Shown in pieces: positions 22,773 to 33,204 of a stretch of 64,000 bases of DNA (position 1 is the stretch's first letter; each line of letters begins with the position of its first letter). Source of the DNA: Sipunculus nudus (lineage: Eukaryota > Annelida > Sipuncula > Golfingiida > Sipunculidae); NCBI GenBank assembly GCA_026874595.1, contig CM049317.1, positions 11,752,382 through 11,816,381 of the forward strand. Direction: 5' to 3'. The notes beneath the pieces are model-generated. The model saw nothing but the letters and a program-made list of their open reading frames with translations. It did no database searches and was not told where the DNA came from. The translations under genes were made by a program, and so were the position numbers.

Positions 22773-25022
22773 TTTTATTAGGCATAATCGTTTTGTTTAA
22801 CATGGTATTTTGTACATCACCGTGGATTCATCATCTTGGTTCAGGTCTTTGATACGACGCTGTTTTCTGTATTTTCAGCAAACTCCCATTTTTTGACAAA
22901 ACTAATTTATATTTAACTTTCAGAAATATGATATCAGTAGATTTGCAGGATCATCAACTTAAACATATAAAAAAAACATTTGTTTGAAATGTGGTCACAC
23001 TTTTTTTTGCGAGAGACAGAAATATGGGCCCGCAATATTGCACTATTGCCGTTTATGCATTTGTTATTTTGACTTCTGTACAAAATATTTCTGATGGATT
23101 GACTTGTCTGATATGAAAAGACAAAATTGAGTAACGTATTCCAAGAACATTTAGTGCTGATGTGGGTTATTAGTAAACAATATTGTTTAACTGGGAAAGT
23201 TGTTTAGGATCAAGATGTGAAAGTACGTTTATTGTTATCTGCATACTTGTCTTGGAATATTTGAGAAAATATAAATGGGTTTCAATGATATTCTATGGGA
23301 AGGTGTCAAAAAGGTCTTGACTAAGGAATATGTTTTTGTTTTTATTTGATACATCTCAGAATTGTGACCTCAGGTCATTGACATTGCATCATGGAAAGGC
23401 ACGTGTTTGTTAACAATTACTCTCATCGGGCAGTGATGCTAAAAATAATAACTATTATATTTATATTAATTATCGAACACAGAACTCCAACCTGAGGGAT
23501 TAGAGGCGAACAAATAATTTACCAACCGCTTCCGCGGGATCATCTGGCTGCGTACACGATATGCTAAATTATTTTACCAATCGGCGGGACCGATTGCAAA
23601 CACCAGTGAATGAAAAGCGGGCTGCCACTATGAAACATTTACACCATTCGCAATTCATATTCAAAGAAAATCCATGATAATTCGACCCGTTCGGAATTAA
23701 TTTTCAATCATACTTGGTCTAATAACCTCTCAAGCTATAGTGAGATCATGAATTCAGACCTAACATTTCCATCTTGTAACGTCTCGAATTCGGTACAGGT
23801 GCCTTCTAAAATAACATATAGCCACAGCCTTATGAACAAGAAATGTTCACTAAGGTATTTATTTCACAAAGAAATGCGCTGAACAACAGTAATATCAAAT
23901 CAAATTATGACAAAATGACAAAATATATGCAGAATAAAATCCTTTGTTCGTCATGAATGTTATGGTTATACTAGAAGTCTGAGGGTTTCAATCCAGGGGA
24001 TTTATTTGAAATAAATATACACAATGCCCTATTGGCATTTAGGTCTTAGGTTAAAACTTTGATAATTCATACATAAGCTCATACATACATTACACAATTC
24101 ATAGATGTTAAAATCAATAACGTAAACTAGCTTTATATGTGAATAAAAAAAGACGTCAATATAAGAATTAAAATGAGAGTGCAAAGCTTCAGTAATAAAC
24201 ATCATATTATTGTAGATGGCACCTCTAAGTAAGATTGCTGAAAATACATGAGAATAGGTCTTGTTATTGGAAAGGTCAGTTCATTCAAGAATCTACAAAA
24301 AAGAAGCAGTAGAATGCGTGCGTCACAAGTAGGATTATTCCCAGGATTTTATTACAAATCTTCGTACTAGTTCCTCGATCTGGAACAATAAAAAGAAAAT
24401 TTTCGTAGTTATCAACTAATGATTTGATCAATATAGAATACTGTCTACGTCTGAATTCATTAAGGGAGTAGCAAGAATTTAGGAGGGGTGAAGTTATGTT
24501 GAATTATTGGTACAGGAAATTAGTGCACATGCATAATGTGTCAGATACAGAGCACAGCTTGAAGTCTAAGATTATTTAAAATTCTCCTTGGCAGGATCTT
24601 CCAAGAATGTACCAAGAATCTGAATATGTTTGCAGTTTGTATAGCTAAATCCGCCTTTTTTAATGTTAACCTGTCAAGGACTCTTATTCCATGCAAATCA
24701 CAAGTACTTATTTACACCGCATAAATAAAACTTTAGACTCGATAAAATGTATGAAATATAAACATAATATCTCAATATTTCATTTCTTAAGTTTTCTTAG
24801 TCGTATCAAGGTCAATTAAGACATGATCTCCTATGGATCCACCTCCTTTTTTATAAAGAATATGTTTTAAATGAATAACAAAATAATGAAACGAAGGTAT
24901 ATGACCCATTTTCAATGTTTTGAAAATAATAATTTATAATTATAAAGCTAGCAGATATTTAGTGTCTAGAATAATTAATACTATGTTCCAAAAATTATAA
25001 AATTAAGAGTTTTATCAAGGGG
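22773..25022. other. Gene-free stretch
   Basis: AT-rich DNA with no coding exon that I can support on either strand. It would contain the 3' untranslated region of the gene ending at 25023, but no clear polyadenylation signal was identified. Confidence 0.5.
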
Positions 25023-25363
25023 TTAACTTATTTTAACAATGTATACAGAATCATAACGTTCTGTTTTATATACTGACCCTCCACTAAAATGATGCGACAT
25101 TTGATTCATCGGCAACCTTGGACCAAATTGTCGTGGCTGTTGAGGCATTTGCGGTGGTTGCTGCGGTTGTTGGGTTGGGAGCGGTGGCCTAGGATTGAAC
25201 TGTTGCCTTGGGTTTTGTTGCTGTGGCGGTTTAAAACTGGCATACGGCAACATTTTTTCGTTTGTACGGTTGACTGGCATATTTTCACTACTGTAATATC
25301 CATTCGTTAACCTCGGCATCCTTGAGTGAGACGTGTTGTCACATTCATTTTCCAGCAAATGAT
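25023..25363 (-). CDS. Pro/Gln-rich terminal coding exon, function unknown
   Basis: A minus-strand frame of about 113 codons starts at a good acceptor (TTTTTTTC...ACATTACAG before ATCATTTGC) and ends in a stop at 25023. The encoded segment begins HLLENECDNTSHSR, has a middle of repeated Pro, Gln and Arg (QQQNPRQQ, QQPQQPPQ) and ends with Ser/Tyr-rich sequence. Entry phase is 1. Low-complexity Pro/Gln tails are common in RNA-binding and transcription factors, but nothing here identifies the family. The 5' LTR of the retroelement at 25506 lies only 142 bp upstream, so that element probably sits inside the preceding intron. Upstream exons were not found. Confidence 0.5.
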
Positions 25364-25501
25364 CTGTAATGTAAAATTTTGAAAAAAAAGGTTTGCCAAA
25401 ATAAGAGCACAAGTGTGGACACGATTACACTGTTTGGTTATTTCAGTGATACAAAATACATATTCAAGTAACAGAGTAGAGGCGTAATCTTGGAATGTGT
25501 A

Positions 25502-25505
25502 ATAT
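25502..25505. other. Target-site duplication, left copy
   Basis: ATAT precedes the 5' LTR and recurs at 35265-35268 after the 3' LTR. One base is ambiguous: AATAT is also possible if the LTR ends one base earlier. Confidence 0.65.
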
Positions 25506-25728
25506 TGTAGTAGATTTGCATTACTCCAAGAATTTGGCATTGATGGCTGTGTTTTGGTGGTCCCGGATGATCAACTGACGCATGCGCAGAAGACCCGACG
25601 TTCAATGGAAGACAAGAAACCCTATTATTTGAGAAGACTTTATCCGCAGATATCTCAGGTTCATTCTGCCATCGGACCTTGACGGTAAGCCAGATTGTTG
25701 CTTACCTATGTAAGTGCAAACACTTACA
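25506..25728 (+). repeat. 5' LTR of the TatD-bearing element
   Basis: It starts TGTAGTAGATTTGC and ends CACTTACA, 223 bp long. It matches 35044-35264 except for a 3-bp insertion (AAG in TTTGAGAAGAC), one further 1-bp indel and a few substitutions. It is short for a Ty3/gypsy LTR. Confidence 0.9.
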
Positions 25729-25730
25729 TC

Positions 25731-25745
25731 TGGCGACGAATAAAC
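25731..25745 (+). other. Primer-binding site of the TatD-bearing element
   Basis: TGGCGACGAATAAAC begins two bases after the 5' LTR. The TGG start suits pairing with a tRNA 3' end; the tRNA was not identified. Confidence 0.6.
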
Positions 25746-26652
25746 CGGTTGCTAGCGTAATATTTGCTAGTCCTCGGTGGAGAAATTTCACTGGGAATTT
25801 CATGATTCCTGGTGAGCTCAGATCTCACTTGATCACCTCGGATTTTCTCTTCCGAGATTAATACCTTACCCTTGCCCCTTCGTCATATGGTAATATTTGT
25901 ATTGACGAATCTTACCACGTTTATGAATCGAGTTGTCATTTATTCCTCGCTTCGGGATTACTGAAGTTGTGGTGGCGCGCTCTGTCATTATCGCCCAGGC
26001 GCGACTGACGTTGCATGGACGTATTTCCTGATCACTGAGATCAGCTGTGTTTTCAACCTATTATCGCCCAGCCCCGTTGACGCCTATTTCTGGCTTATTA
26101 CTGGTGTCCATCAATCAGTCATAAGCAGTGTTGACAGTCTTTCCGTCTTTTTAACGGATTGTTGACATTGTTATTTGTTTTTCACAGCTGACAATCAGTT
26201 TATTCCAAATTTTTGTTGGCAAACATTTGTCAGTGTCCTAGCTGGCTATGTTTATATTCTGACAATTTGTTTACAGTCAGATAAGTTATCAGAAATTTTA
26301 TCGGATTTATTTTTTCACAAATTTTGATTAAACTTGCCTGATTTCATGCCAGTATATTTATTATTGACTCCTTAATCATCAAAACAGAGCTTGCCACTAC
26401 CTTGATCTTGATATAATATATAATAGTTTATATTATATATTTGCTATATTATTCAAAATTCTACCGCCGCTTTGCATATTGCTTTGCCTTTTATATTAGA
26501 CCTATTAGCTGTTATTAAGAATTTTCTCTCATTCTGCTCATATTATTCTGCTGCTTGCATTAATATTTGGTTTCATCCCCCCCCAAAAGAAAAAAAAAAA
26601 ATTTCAAATAAAATAAAAATACAAATAAACTTGCCGTGATCAGGTACCAAGA
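25746..26652 (+). other. 5' leader of the TatD-bearing element
   Basis: An untranslated leader of about 0.9 kb. Its 3' part contains a C run followed by an A-rich stretch (26577-26630). No frame of note occurs here. Confidence 0.6.
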
Positions 26653-28986
26653 ATGGCAAAAATGCCACTCAACCTGCGCACCGTGACTGTTAAGGAATTA
26701 TCCTCTGCATTCCCTTCGCTGATCAATATGGATAATGTTCAACAATTCATATCACTTAGACAAGCCACTCCTGGCTTTGACATTTCCCAGCTAGCACAGG
26801 CTACTGGCACACAGGACAGCGCTTGGCAGGAGCTGCTAAATGATGACAAGGTAACATTACCTGAGTACTTGGACCCACATGTGACATCTGTGGATGGTGA
26901 ACAGTTCAGCGAAAATCAAGCCAGATCCCGCCATCGCCAAGGGGAAATTACTGAAAACACTACCCCCCTCTCCAGACATATATCACACAAGCGGGATGCC
27001 CCTTTGCCCCATTCTGATCCTGCCATACAACAGGTGATTACTGGAAATAGCTCAGCCTTTAGACGGGGAATTTATCATAAACCTGACTGTGTGGAACCAA
27101 GTCCAGCAGCTACCTTGCCATATGGCTATTCTGATGATGAAGGTCAAGGTCATCACAGTGCGTTCCGACGGCCTATGAAGGACCATGCTCACAACCCAGG
27201 CCCCCTAAAATCTCAAACATTCACCGGTAAATATGATCGAGAAGGCTCATCCATGGATTCGCACTGGGAGAGGGACAGGCCACACACAAAGGGAATTAAA
27301 CTTGCCCCGGGTCAACAGCACAAAACATCCCAGACCCAGCGGTCCAGATACACAAGCAGTCAACTTAGACCAGAGGGCCAGTCTAGTCAGGGACCCCCCA
27401 GTGACTTGTCTCATTCGCTGCATCCGCGCGAATTTGACCACAGACAACGATATGATCACGAACACACTGAACCCCCTACCAGTTGTGCAAGGCCATCTGA
27501 CCCTGACTACTATAGTTGTGATCCAGGATCTTACCCTGACCGCCAAACCAGTGGCAATGTGAAAAATAAAAGAGTACATAGATCTCATGGCAGCTCAGTT
27601 GAGCGGAATGATTCGGCTGGTCAGACGCGTGGATACAGGCGGCATGGCCATCCATCCCGTGATCAACAGGACCCAGAACAGCCTGGTAAAAGGGACCGAG
27701 GCACCAACCAACATGGCCGCAGAGGTAGGCCAAAGGATTTTGGCCCGGAATACCGCCATATCCGTACCCCAAAACATCGCGATTCTAGTAGTAGTTCTGG
27801 CGGGAGCAATGTCGGCTGCCACTCCTATAGGAGTCGAAAGCTATCCAGTAGCCCACAAGAATCAGACTCAAGTGGTTGTAGGAGGAGACATAGGGGGCGC
27901 CACCATACATCGAGGTCGAGCAGCAGCTCATCCAGTTCTAGTGCATCGGACTACAGACCCCGTAATGCGAAAAAACACTCACGCAGGCGTCGACAAAGTC
28001 CGCTTTCCCCCAAGCTAGCTATGTTCAGTGGTGACGGAACCTGGAAGGCCTTTCTTTTCCAATTTGAGAGATATGCCTCTCGCTATGGATGGTCATCCAT
28101 CAAGAAGGCAGATAGGTTGGTGGACTGCCTTTCTGGCAAAGCCTTGGAGTTTGTAAGAAAGCTTAGTATTGAGCACGACTACAAACTCCTAAAACGGAAA
28201 CTGGGAAAGAGATTTGGGATCGAGGAAGACCCCATTACTGTAAGGAGGGCCCTGCAATTTGTTAAACAGAGGGAAGGAGAAACTCTCGAGGAGTTCAGCC
28301 AAAGGGTCCTGTTTCTGGTCATGGATGGTCTACCAGGTGCCAAAGAAAGTACTATCGAGCAGATAGCGGTTGAACATTTTTTGAGGGGCTGTTCTGATAA
28401 AAACGCAGCAGCCTCTGCAATGGACAAAAACCCACATAGTATAAACACTGCATTGAAGCACGTGAGCAGCTACATCAACAATAGTCGTGTGATATTTGGT
28501 AAACCCACTCACGCAGCAAGGCACGTACATTTTGTCCAGAATCCTTCTGACATATCTGACAATGAACTGGAGGTGAAAGCAGCTCAATTCAGGCCCTTCA
28601 AACCACGAAATTTCAACCAGCAATCACGACAAGGGACCTCAAGGAGCAAAGAGTCAGAGGTGACACCATCCGCCTCACCACAAAAATTTCCTGACGCTGC
28701 TTTAGCAGAGAAGAGATACCAGCAACAACAACAAAATAACTCTGAGATTTTACAGAAAGTTTCTGTAATGGAAGAGAAACTGGAGATCCTGTTTCGAGAT
28801 AGGCAGACAGGACCCCCCAAACGAGCCCAAACGCCACCTCCAGGCACAAATGCAGCCACTGCTGTCTGCTACAACTGTCAGCAAAAAGGACATTTTGCAC
28901 GAGATTGCCCAGAAAAAAAGACCATAAGTCCTCCCCAGCCAGGGAAAATACAGGGAAACAACAAGAGCGATTCTGATTTAAACTAG
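26653..28986 (+). CDS. Gag polyprotein of the TatD-bearing element
   Basis: A single open frame of 777 codons. Residues 1-90 form a predicted small helical domain (VKELSSAFPSLINMDNVQQF and following) faintly like a helix-hairpin-helix; that similarity is speculative. Residues 90-455 are very rich in Arg, Ser, His, Asp and Pro, including SR-type runs. A retrotransposon gag capsid domain starts near residue 457 (MFSGDGTWKAFLFQFERYAS) and runs to about 620. A Gln-rich stretch follows, then a CCHC zinc knuckle (C739, C742, H747, C752). The ~450-residue extension before the capsid domain is unusual. The frame is intact, so particle and RNA-binding functions may persist. Confidence 0.9.
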   Translation: MAKMPLNLRTVTVKELSSAFPSLINMDNVQQFISLRQATPGFDISQLAQATGTQDSAWQELLNDDKVTLPEYLDPHVTSVDGEQFSENQARSRHRQGEITENTTPLSRHISHKRDAPLPHSDPAIQQVITGNSSAFRRGIYHKPDCVEPSPAATLPYGYSDDEGQGHHSAFRRPMKDHAHNPGPLKSQTFTGKYDREGSSMDSHWERDRPHTKGIKLAPGQQHKTSQTQRSRYTSSQLRPEGQSSQGPPSDLSHSLHPREFDHRQRYDHEHTEPPTSCARPSDPDYYSCDPGSYPDRQTSGNVKNKRVHRSHGSSVERNDSAGQTRGYRRHGHPSRDQQDPEQPGKRDRGTNQHGRRGRPKDFGPEYRHIRTPKHRDSSSSSGGSNVGCHSYRSRKLSSSPQESDSSGCRRRHRGRHHTSRSSSSSSSSSASDYRPRNAKKHSRRRRQSPLSPKLAMFSGDGTWKAFLFQFERYASRYGWSSIKKADRLVDCLSGKALEFVRKLSIEHDYKLLKRKLGKRFGIEEDPITVRRALQFVKQREGETLEEFSQRVLFLVMDGLPGAKESTIEQIAVEHFLRGCSDKNAAASAMDKNPHSINTALKHVSSYINNSRVIFGKPTHAARHVHFVQNPSDISDNELEVKAAQFRPFKPRNFNQQSRQGTSRSKESEVTPSASPQKFPDAALAEKRYQQQQQNNSEILQKVSVMEEKLEILFRDRQTGPPKRAQTPPPGTNAATAVCYNCQQKGHFARDCPEKKTISPPQPGKIQGNNKSDSDLN

Positions 28987-28994
28987 GACTAGTC

Positions 28995-29660
28995 GTGTCA
29001 GGTGGCCGTGGCACGACAAATTCATTAGGTCACACCCCATTAGCACATAAGTTCATTGTTAGCTCGGAGCCCAAGGTAGCCACTACAACATCAATTGGGT
29101 CTCACGGAACTGCAGAGGAGACACCTGACAATTTTGCGGGAAGTTATACCACAGTAGCGCAATCAGTCGTTGACTCACACTTGGGAAGCTTACCAAAGGA
29201 TGCCAATGTTTATGCAAACAAGTGCAAGGGCTTAAGTCTTACAGTTCCGGTCACCATCAACAATCTGGATACAGTTGCTACAGTGGATAGCGCAGCACAA
29301 GTCACTATTGTCAAAATAGATTTGCTCCGGGATCTTGTTGACTCCAGTTCAAAAATAGTTACCCTATAGGGGATAGGAAAAAAAGACTCGACTATCCCAG
29401 CATTCCGGGTTAACAATGTGGAAATAGGCCTAGGTAAAACAAAGTACTTGTGGGATGTCTACGCTGCTGACATCAGCGATTCAGTACTATTGGGATTGGA
29501 CTTCCTCGTCGGTCAACAATGCAAAATAGACCTGAATGCTTTGGTAGGTCCTGTCGTGTTTATGAAGTTGCAACCTGCGCCAAAGTCCGTATTCCGCCCG
29601 CATCGCTTACTCCCGTTTCAGTCAAAATCATTGATCCAGGTGGAGATCAGGAGTACGTGA
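28995..29660 (+). pseudogene. Retropepsin region of the TatD-bearing element
   Basis: This follows gag in a different frame. A retropepsin-like segment is visible with VATVDSAAQVTIV, where DSA stands at the expected D-(S/T)-G active site, and a later SVLLGLDFLVGQQCKIDL stretch typical of the end of the fold. An in-frame TAG lies at 29367-29369, and the frame is lost again near 29575. The DSA variant could be functional or degenerate. The enzyme would cleave gag-pol. Confidence 0.65.
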
Positions 29661-30199
29661 TTGAACTACAGGACAGTCTCAAAGGGTTGTTACCGGCCAA
29701 TGCGGTGATCAACAATAATGGGCTAATAGATGTACTGAATGACACCAATCACAGCGTGAATCTGAAGTCACAAGCCCGTATAGGTACAGCAGTCGAAGTT
29801 GACCAAGTGATTGGGACCATTACCAAACAAGCAGTTTCGGATGAGAACTTAGCAATAAGGGCCATGGCAGCTGGCGTAATCACAAATTCCAAGAATGATG
29901 ACACCCTGAGTAGCTCGTATTTGAGGGAATCGCAATCCCTGTGTGAAATGGAACAACTGCTGCCCGATCATTTGCATGCACTCTTTGGAGACTGTAAAGG
30001 CAAACATTCGGAGAAACATCTTAAGACCGTATGCGAATTACTTTTAGAGTATTCAGATATCTTCGCTAGCCATGTTCTTGACCTAGGCCGCCTCCAAGGT
30101 GTTAAACATACCATCGATACTGGCTCTGCACCTCCTGTCAAGCAAAGAATGCGCCGTACACCTCTTGGATTTGAGAACGAAGAGAGAGAGAGCATTTAG
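29519..30199 (+). pseudogene. Protease-RT linker and RT N-terminus
   Basis: This frame continues from the protease after a shift near 29575. It contains a long linker, then LLEYSDIFA and a stretch ending KQRMRRTPLGFENEERES, which is the usual entry into a Ty3/gypsy RT. It stops at 30199 because the (AG)n run at 30178-30192 puts the following RT sequence in another frame. A small change in repeat number would explain the break. Confidence 0.75.
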
Positions 30200-30204
30200 A
30201 CAAA

Positions 30205-33120
30205 ATGCTAACAGCAGGGGTCATTCAACCATCATCCTCCCAATGGGCATCTGCTCCTGTGCTTGTAAGAAAAAAAGATGGAACAGTCAGATGGTGCATC
30301 GACTACAGGCAGCTGAATGAAAAGACTGTACAAGATCAGTACCCACTGCCAATCATTGAAGATTGTCTTGACATGCTGGCAGGTACTCAGTTTTTCAGTT
30401 GCTTAGATCTAGCCTCGGGCTATTATCAGATAGAGCTGGAAGAGAGTTCGAAGAAGAAAACCGCGTTTATCACCCGCTACGGTCTGTTCGAGCATGCCAG
30501 GATGGGCTTCGGCCTCTGTAACGCACACGTACAAGGCTATGCCAAGTTAACAGCTGATCTCTACTCCTTGGTTAAGCCGAAGGCAGCCTTTGTTTGGAGT
30601 CAATCGCATGACGAGACTTTTCAGCTCCTGAAAGAAACTCTCGTGTCTGCTCCTCGCTTGGCCTTTCCCCTCCCATCTGGACAGTTCATCCTCGACTGTG
30701 ATGCATCGGAAAAGGCAATTGGCGCAGAACTGGTACAGGTACAAGATGGCATCGAAAGAGTGATCTCATTTGCTAGTTTTGTTTTGCTGCCGTCTCAAAG
30801 GAAGTACTGCACAACCCGGAAAGAGCTCTTGGCTGTGGTCCGCTTCTGTCGCCACTACCGACATTATCTATTAGGAAGACCTTTCTTGATTCGCAGCGAC
30901 CATAACAGCCTTGCTTGGTTAGCACGGTTTCGCTTTGTGGAAGGTCAGCTAGCTAAATGGCTGGAAGAGATGGGACAATATGACTTCAAGATTCTGCATC
31001 GTCCCGGCGTGAAACATTCCAATGCAGATGCCCTGTCACGCATCCCAGACCATTTACAGAGCTGTAACTGCTATGAGGCGGGTGTAAATCTAGCTGATTT
31101 GCCATGTGGAGGTTGCAAGTACTGCACCCGAGCCAGCCAACAGTGGGAGAGGTTCGGGTTGGATGTAGACGACGTAGTGCCCATTGCCATGAGATTGACC
31201 CAGGTGGCCGACACATCTCACGCCGCTCAATCGGCTAAGCTGGCGAGTGGTGGAGATGTTCTTGACACTGGAGCAACAGGTCTGCCAGTACCAAAACCGG
31301 AGAGCTTGGCTCAGTCGGCAAAGCTGGAGGGCCATGATCCTGATGGGGACGGTACTGGTTTGGACCAAAGAAATTTCAAAGTTTTCAAAGTGCCAACTAC
31401 TGAAACTTCAGACCATGACATAGATCCGGATTCAACGGAAGAGCCAGACTCCGAGTCTGACAAGAAAGATGATAGGCAGTTTGACCTGCACATTAATTGG
31501 ACAAGTTCTTACTCTGGGAGCGAAATTGCGGAGTGCCAAAATCAGGATCCAGACATTCAGTCCATCTTTCGGTGGTTAAACGAGGAAGAACCAACACAGG
31601 CAGAATGGCAGCTCTCGAGTCCTGGTACCAGAGCACAATGGACTTCTCGGAAGCAACTATGTGTAAAAGACAAGGTTCTGTACTACAATTGGGAAGACCC
31701 TCATTTGCCTCGCTTACTGCTTGTATTGCCAGGATCATTGAAAAACGAAATCTTAGAACTGGCACACAGTACAAAGACGGCAGGCCACCTTGGCAGAGAT
31801 AAAACAGTAGATCGGCTAAAACAGAGCTTTTATTGGCATCAGATGACCAGAGATGCCGACCTATTTGTCAAGTCTTGTACAACCTGTAACAAGAACAAAA
31901 AGAAGTCTGGGAAAATGAAAGCTCGGCTAAAGTCGTTTCATGCAGGATTCCCCATGGAGAGGGTTCACCTAGACATATTGGGACCCTTTTCACCAAGTGA
32001 GGCTCACAACAAGTACATCCTGATGATTACAGACCAGTTCACAAAATGGGTGGAATGTGTCCCCATTCCAGAACAGAGTGCTGAAACAGTCGCGGAGAAG
32101 TTCTTTGTCAACTTTGTCTCCACCTTCGGGTGTCCAATTACCATACACACGGACCAAGGAGCAAACTTTGAATCCAGTCTGTTCAAAGAATTCTGTAAAT
32201 TGATGGATATAGCTAAGTCTCGTACCACGCCATACCATCCGGCCTCTAACGGTCAAGTGGAGCGCCAAAACAGAACGCTAATGCAAATGAATAGATGCTA
32301 TATCCAGGATAATGTGAAGGACTGGGATAAAGATCTACCCATCCTCAGCATGGCCCTCAGATCAAAGGTCAACCGTGCCACAGGACACTCCGCTAATATG
32401 GCGATGCTTGGCAGAGAAGTGTTTCAGCCGATAGATGTACTGTTGGGCACAATCAAAGAGAAGGTACAGCCCACCACTGTCAGTCAGTGGGTCTCAGATC
32501 TGGTGAAACGGCTAGGAGATATTCACCAGCATGTAAGAACTAAACTTAAGAGTCAACAAGCCTCCCAGAGCCGACAGTATGATCAGAATGTCAATGAAAC
32601 TACCTATCAACAAGGAGATCTGGTATACCAACTGGATAAGTCTGTTAGGAAGGGGGTCAGCCCAAAGCTACGCCCAATATGGAAAGGGTCATACCTGATC
32701 ATCAAGGAAAGACACCCGATCTATCTTGTCCGGTCAAGGAAAAGATATAAGTATATCCATCATGATAACCTGAAACCTTGCACAGATGGATGCATCCCCT
32801 TATGGCTTAGGAGAGCCAGGAACAAGTATTTCAAGGGGGAGGATGCTCTTGACCAGGATCTGGGGAGTCAAACAAACGGCCAAGCTGGGGTTGACTCTCC
32901 TGTCCTGGATTGGGACGCGTTCTCATCCTTAGAGAACCAAGATGGTGTTGACACAACAGATAAAAAACCAGAATCTAGCAACACCAAACCTGTAGCACCA
33001 GATGGACCTGAAGGATTAAACCCCAACCAGTATGGTGATAAGTTCCAGACCAAGACAAGGAGGGGAAGGACAATAAAACGTCCAGGGCGGTTCCAAGACT
33101 ACTCGCTGGATTCGCCATAA
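30205..33120 (+). CDS. Pol of the TatD-bearing element: truncated RT, RNase H, integrase
   Basis: This open frame of 971 codons starts inside RT (motifs SQWASAPVLVRKKDGT, CIDYRQLN, SCLDLASGYYQIEL, then MGFGLCNA). It then jumps at about 30525 to GYAKLTADLYSL, near the end of the RT thumb. About 100 residues, including the YxDD loop, are missing, yet the frame is kept. RNase H follows with CDASEKAIG (D166), TRKELLAV and RSDHNSLAW. A ~170-residue acidic linker separates it from integrase. Integrase has an HHCC domain (HSTKTAGH, CTTC) and a D590, D650, E686 triad with 35 residues between the last two. The C-terminus has GDLVYQLDKS. RT must be dead; integrase and RNase H could be active. Confidence 0.85.
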   Translation: MLTAGVIQPSSSQWASAPVLVRKKDGTVRWCIDYRQLNEKTVQDQYPLPIIEDCLDMLAGTQFFSCLDLASGYYQIELEESSKKKTAFITRYGLFEHARMGFGLCNAHVQGYAKLTADLYSLVKPKAAFVWSQSHDETFQLLKETLVSAPRLAFPLPSGQFILDCDASEKAIGAELVQVQDGIERVISFASFVLLPSQRKYCTTRKELLAVVRFCRHYRHYLLGRPFLIRSDHNSLAWLARFRFVEGQLAKWLEEMGQYDFKILHRPGVKHSNADALSRIPDHLQSCNCYEAGVNLADLPCGGCKYCTRASQQWERFGLDVDDVVPIAMRLTQVADTSHAAQSAKLASGGDVLDTGATGLPVPKPESLAQSAKLEGHDPDGDGTGLDQRNFKVFKVPTTETSDHDIDPDSTEEPDSESDKKDDRQFDLHINWTSSYSGSEIAECQNQDPDIQSIFRWLNEEEPTQAEWQLSSPGTRAQWTSRKQLCVKDKVLYYNWEDPHLPRLLLVLPGSLKNEILELAHSTKTAGHLGRDKTVDRLKQSFYWHQMTRDADLFVKSCTTCNKNKKKSGKMKARLKSFHAGFPMERVHLDILGPFSPSEAHNKYILMITDQFTKWVECVPIPEQSAETVAEKFFVNFVSTFGCPITIHTDQGANFESSLFKEFCKLMDIAKSRTTPYHPASNGQVERQNRTLMQMNRCYIQDNVKDWDKDLPILSMALRSKVNRATGHSANMAMLGREVFQPIDVLLGTIKEKVQPTTVSQWVSDLVKRLGDIHQHVRTKLKSQQASQSRQYDQNVNETTYQQGDLVYQLDKSVRKGVSPKLRPIWKGSYLIIKERHPIYLVRSRKRYKYIHHDNLKPCTDGCIPLWLRRARNKYFKGEDALDQDLGSQTNGQAGVDSPVLDWDAFSSLENQDGVDTTDKKPESSNTKPVAPDGPEGLNPNQYGDKFQTKTRRGRTIKRPGRFQDYSLDSP

Positions 33121-33204
33121 ATTAGTTACAAGTCCCTACTCATCTAGTTAAGTAGGGTAAGTTTAAGAAACAAAGGAAAAGCATAAACGTTATTTTTTTA
33201 TTTT

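Noticed and set aside
27587-28018. Open frame of 143 codons overlapping gag
   Set aside because: It is an alternative frame of the Arg/Ser-rich part of gag, whose 777-codon frame has clear domains.
28613-29014. Minus-strand open frame of 133 codons
   Set aside because: Antisense shadow of the gag C-terminus with no domain of its own.
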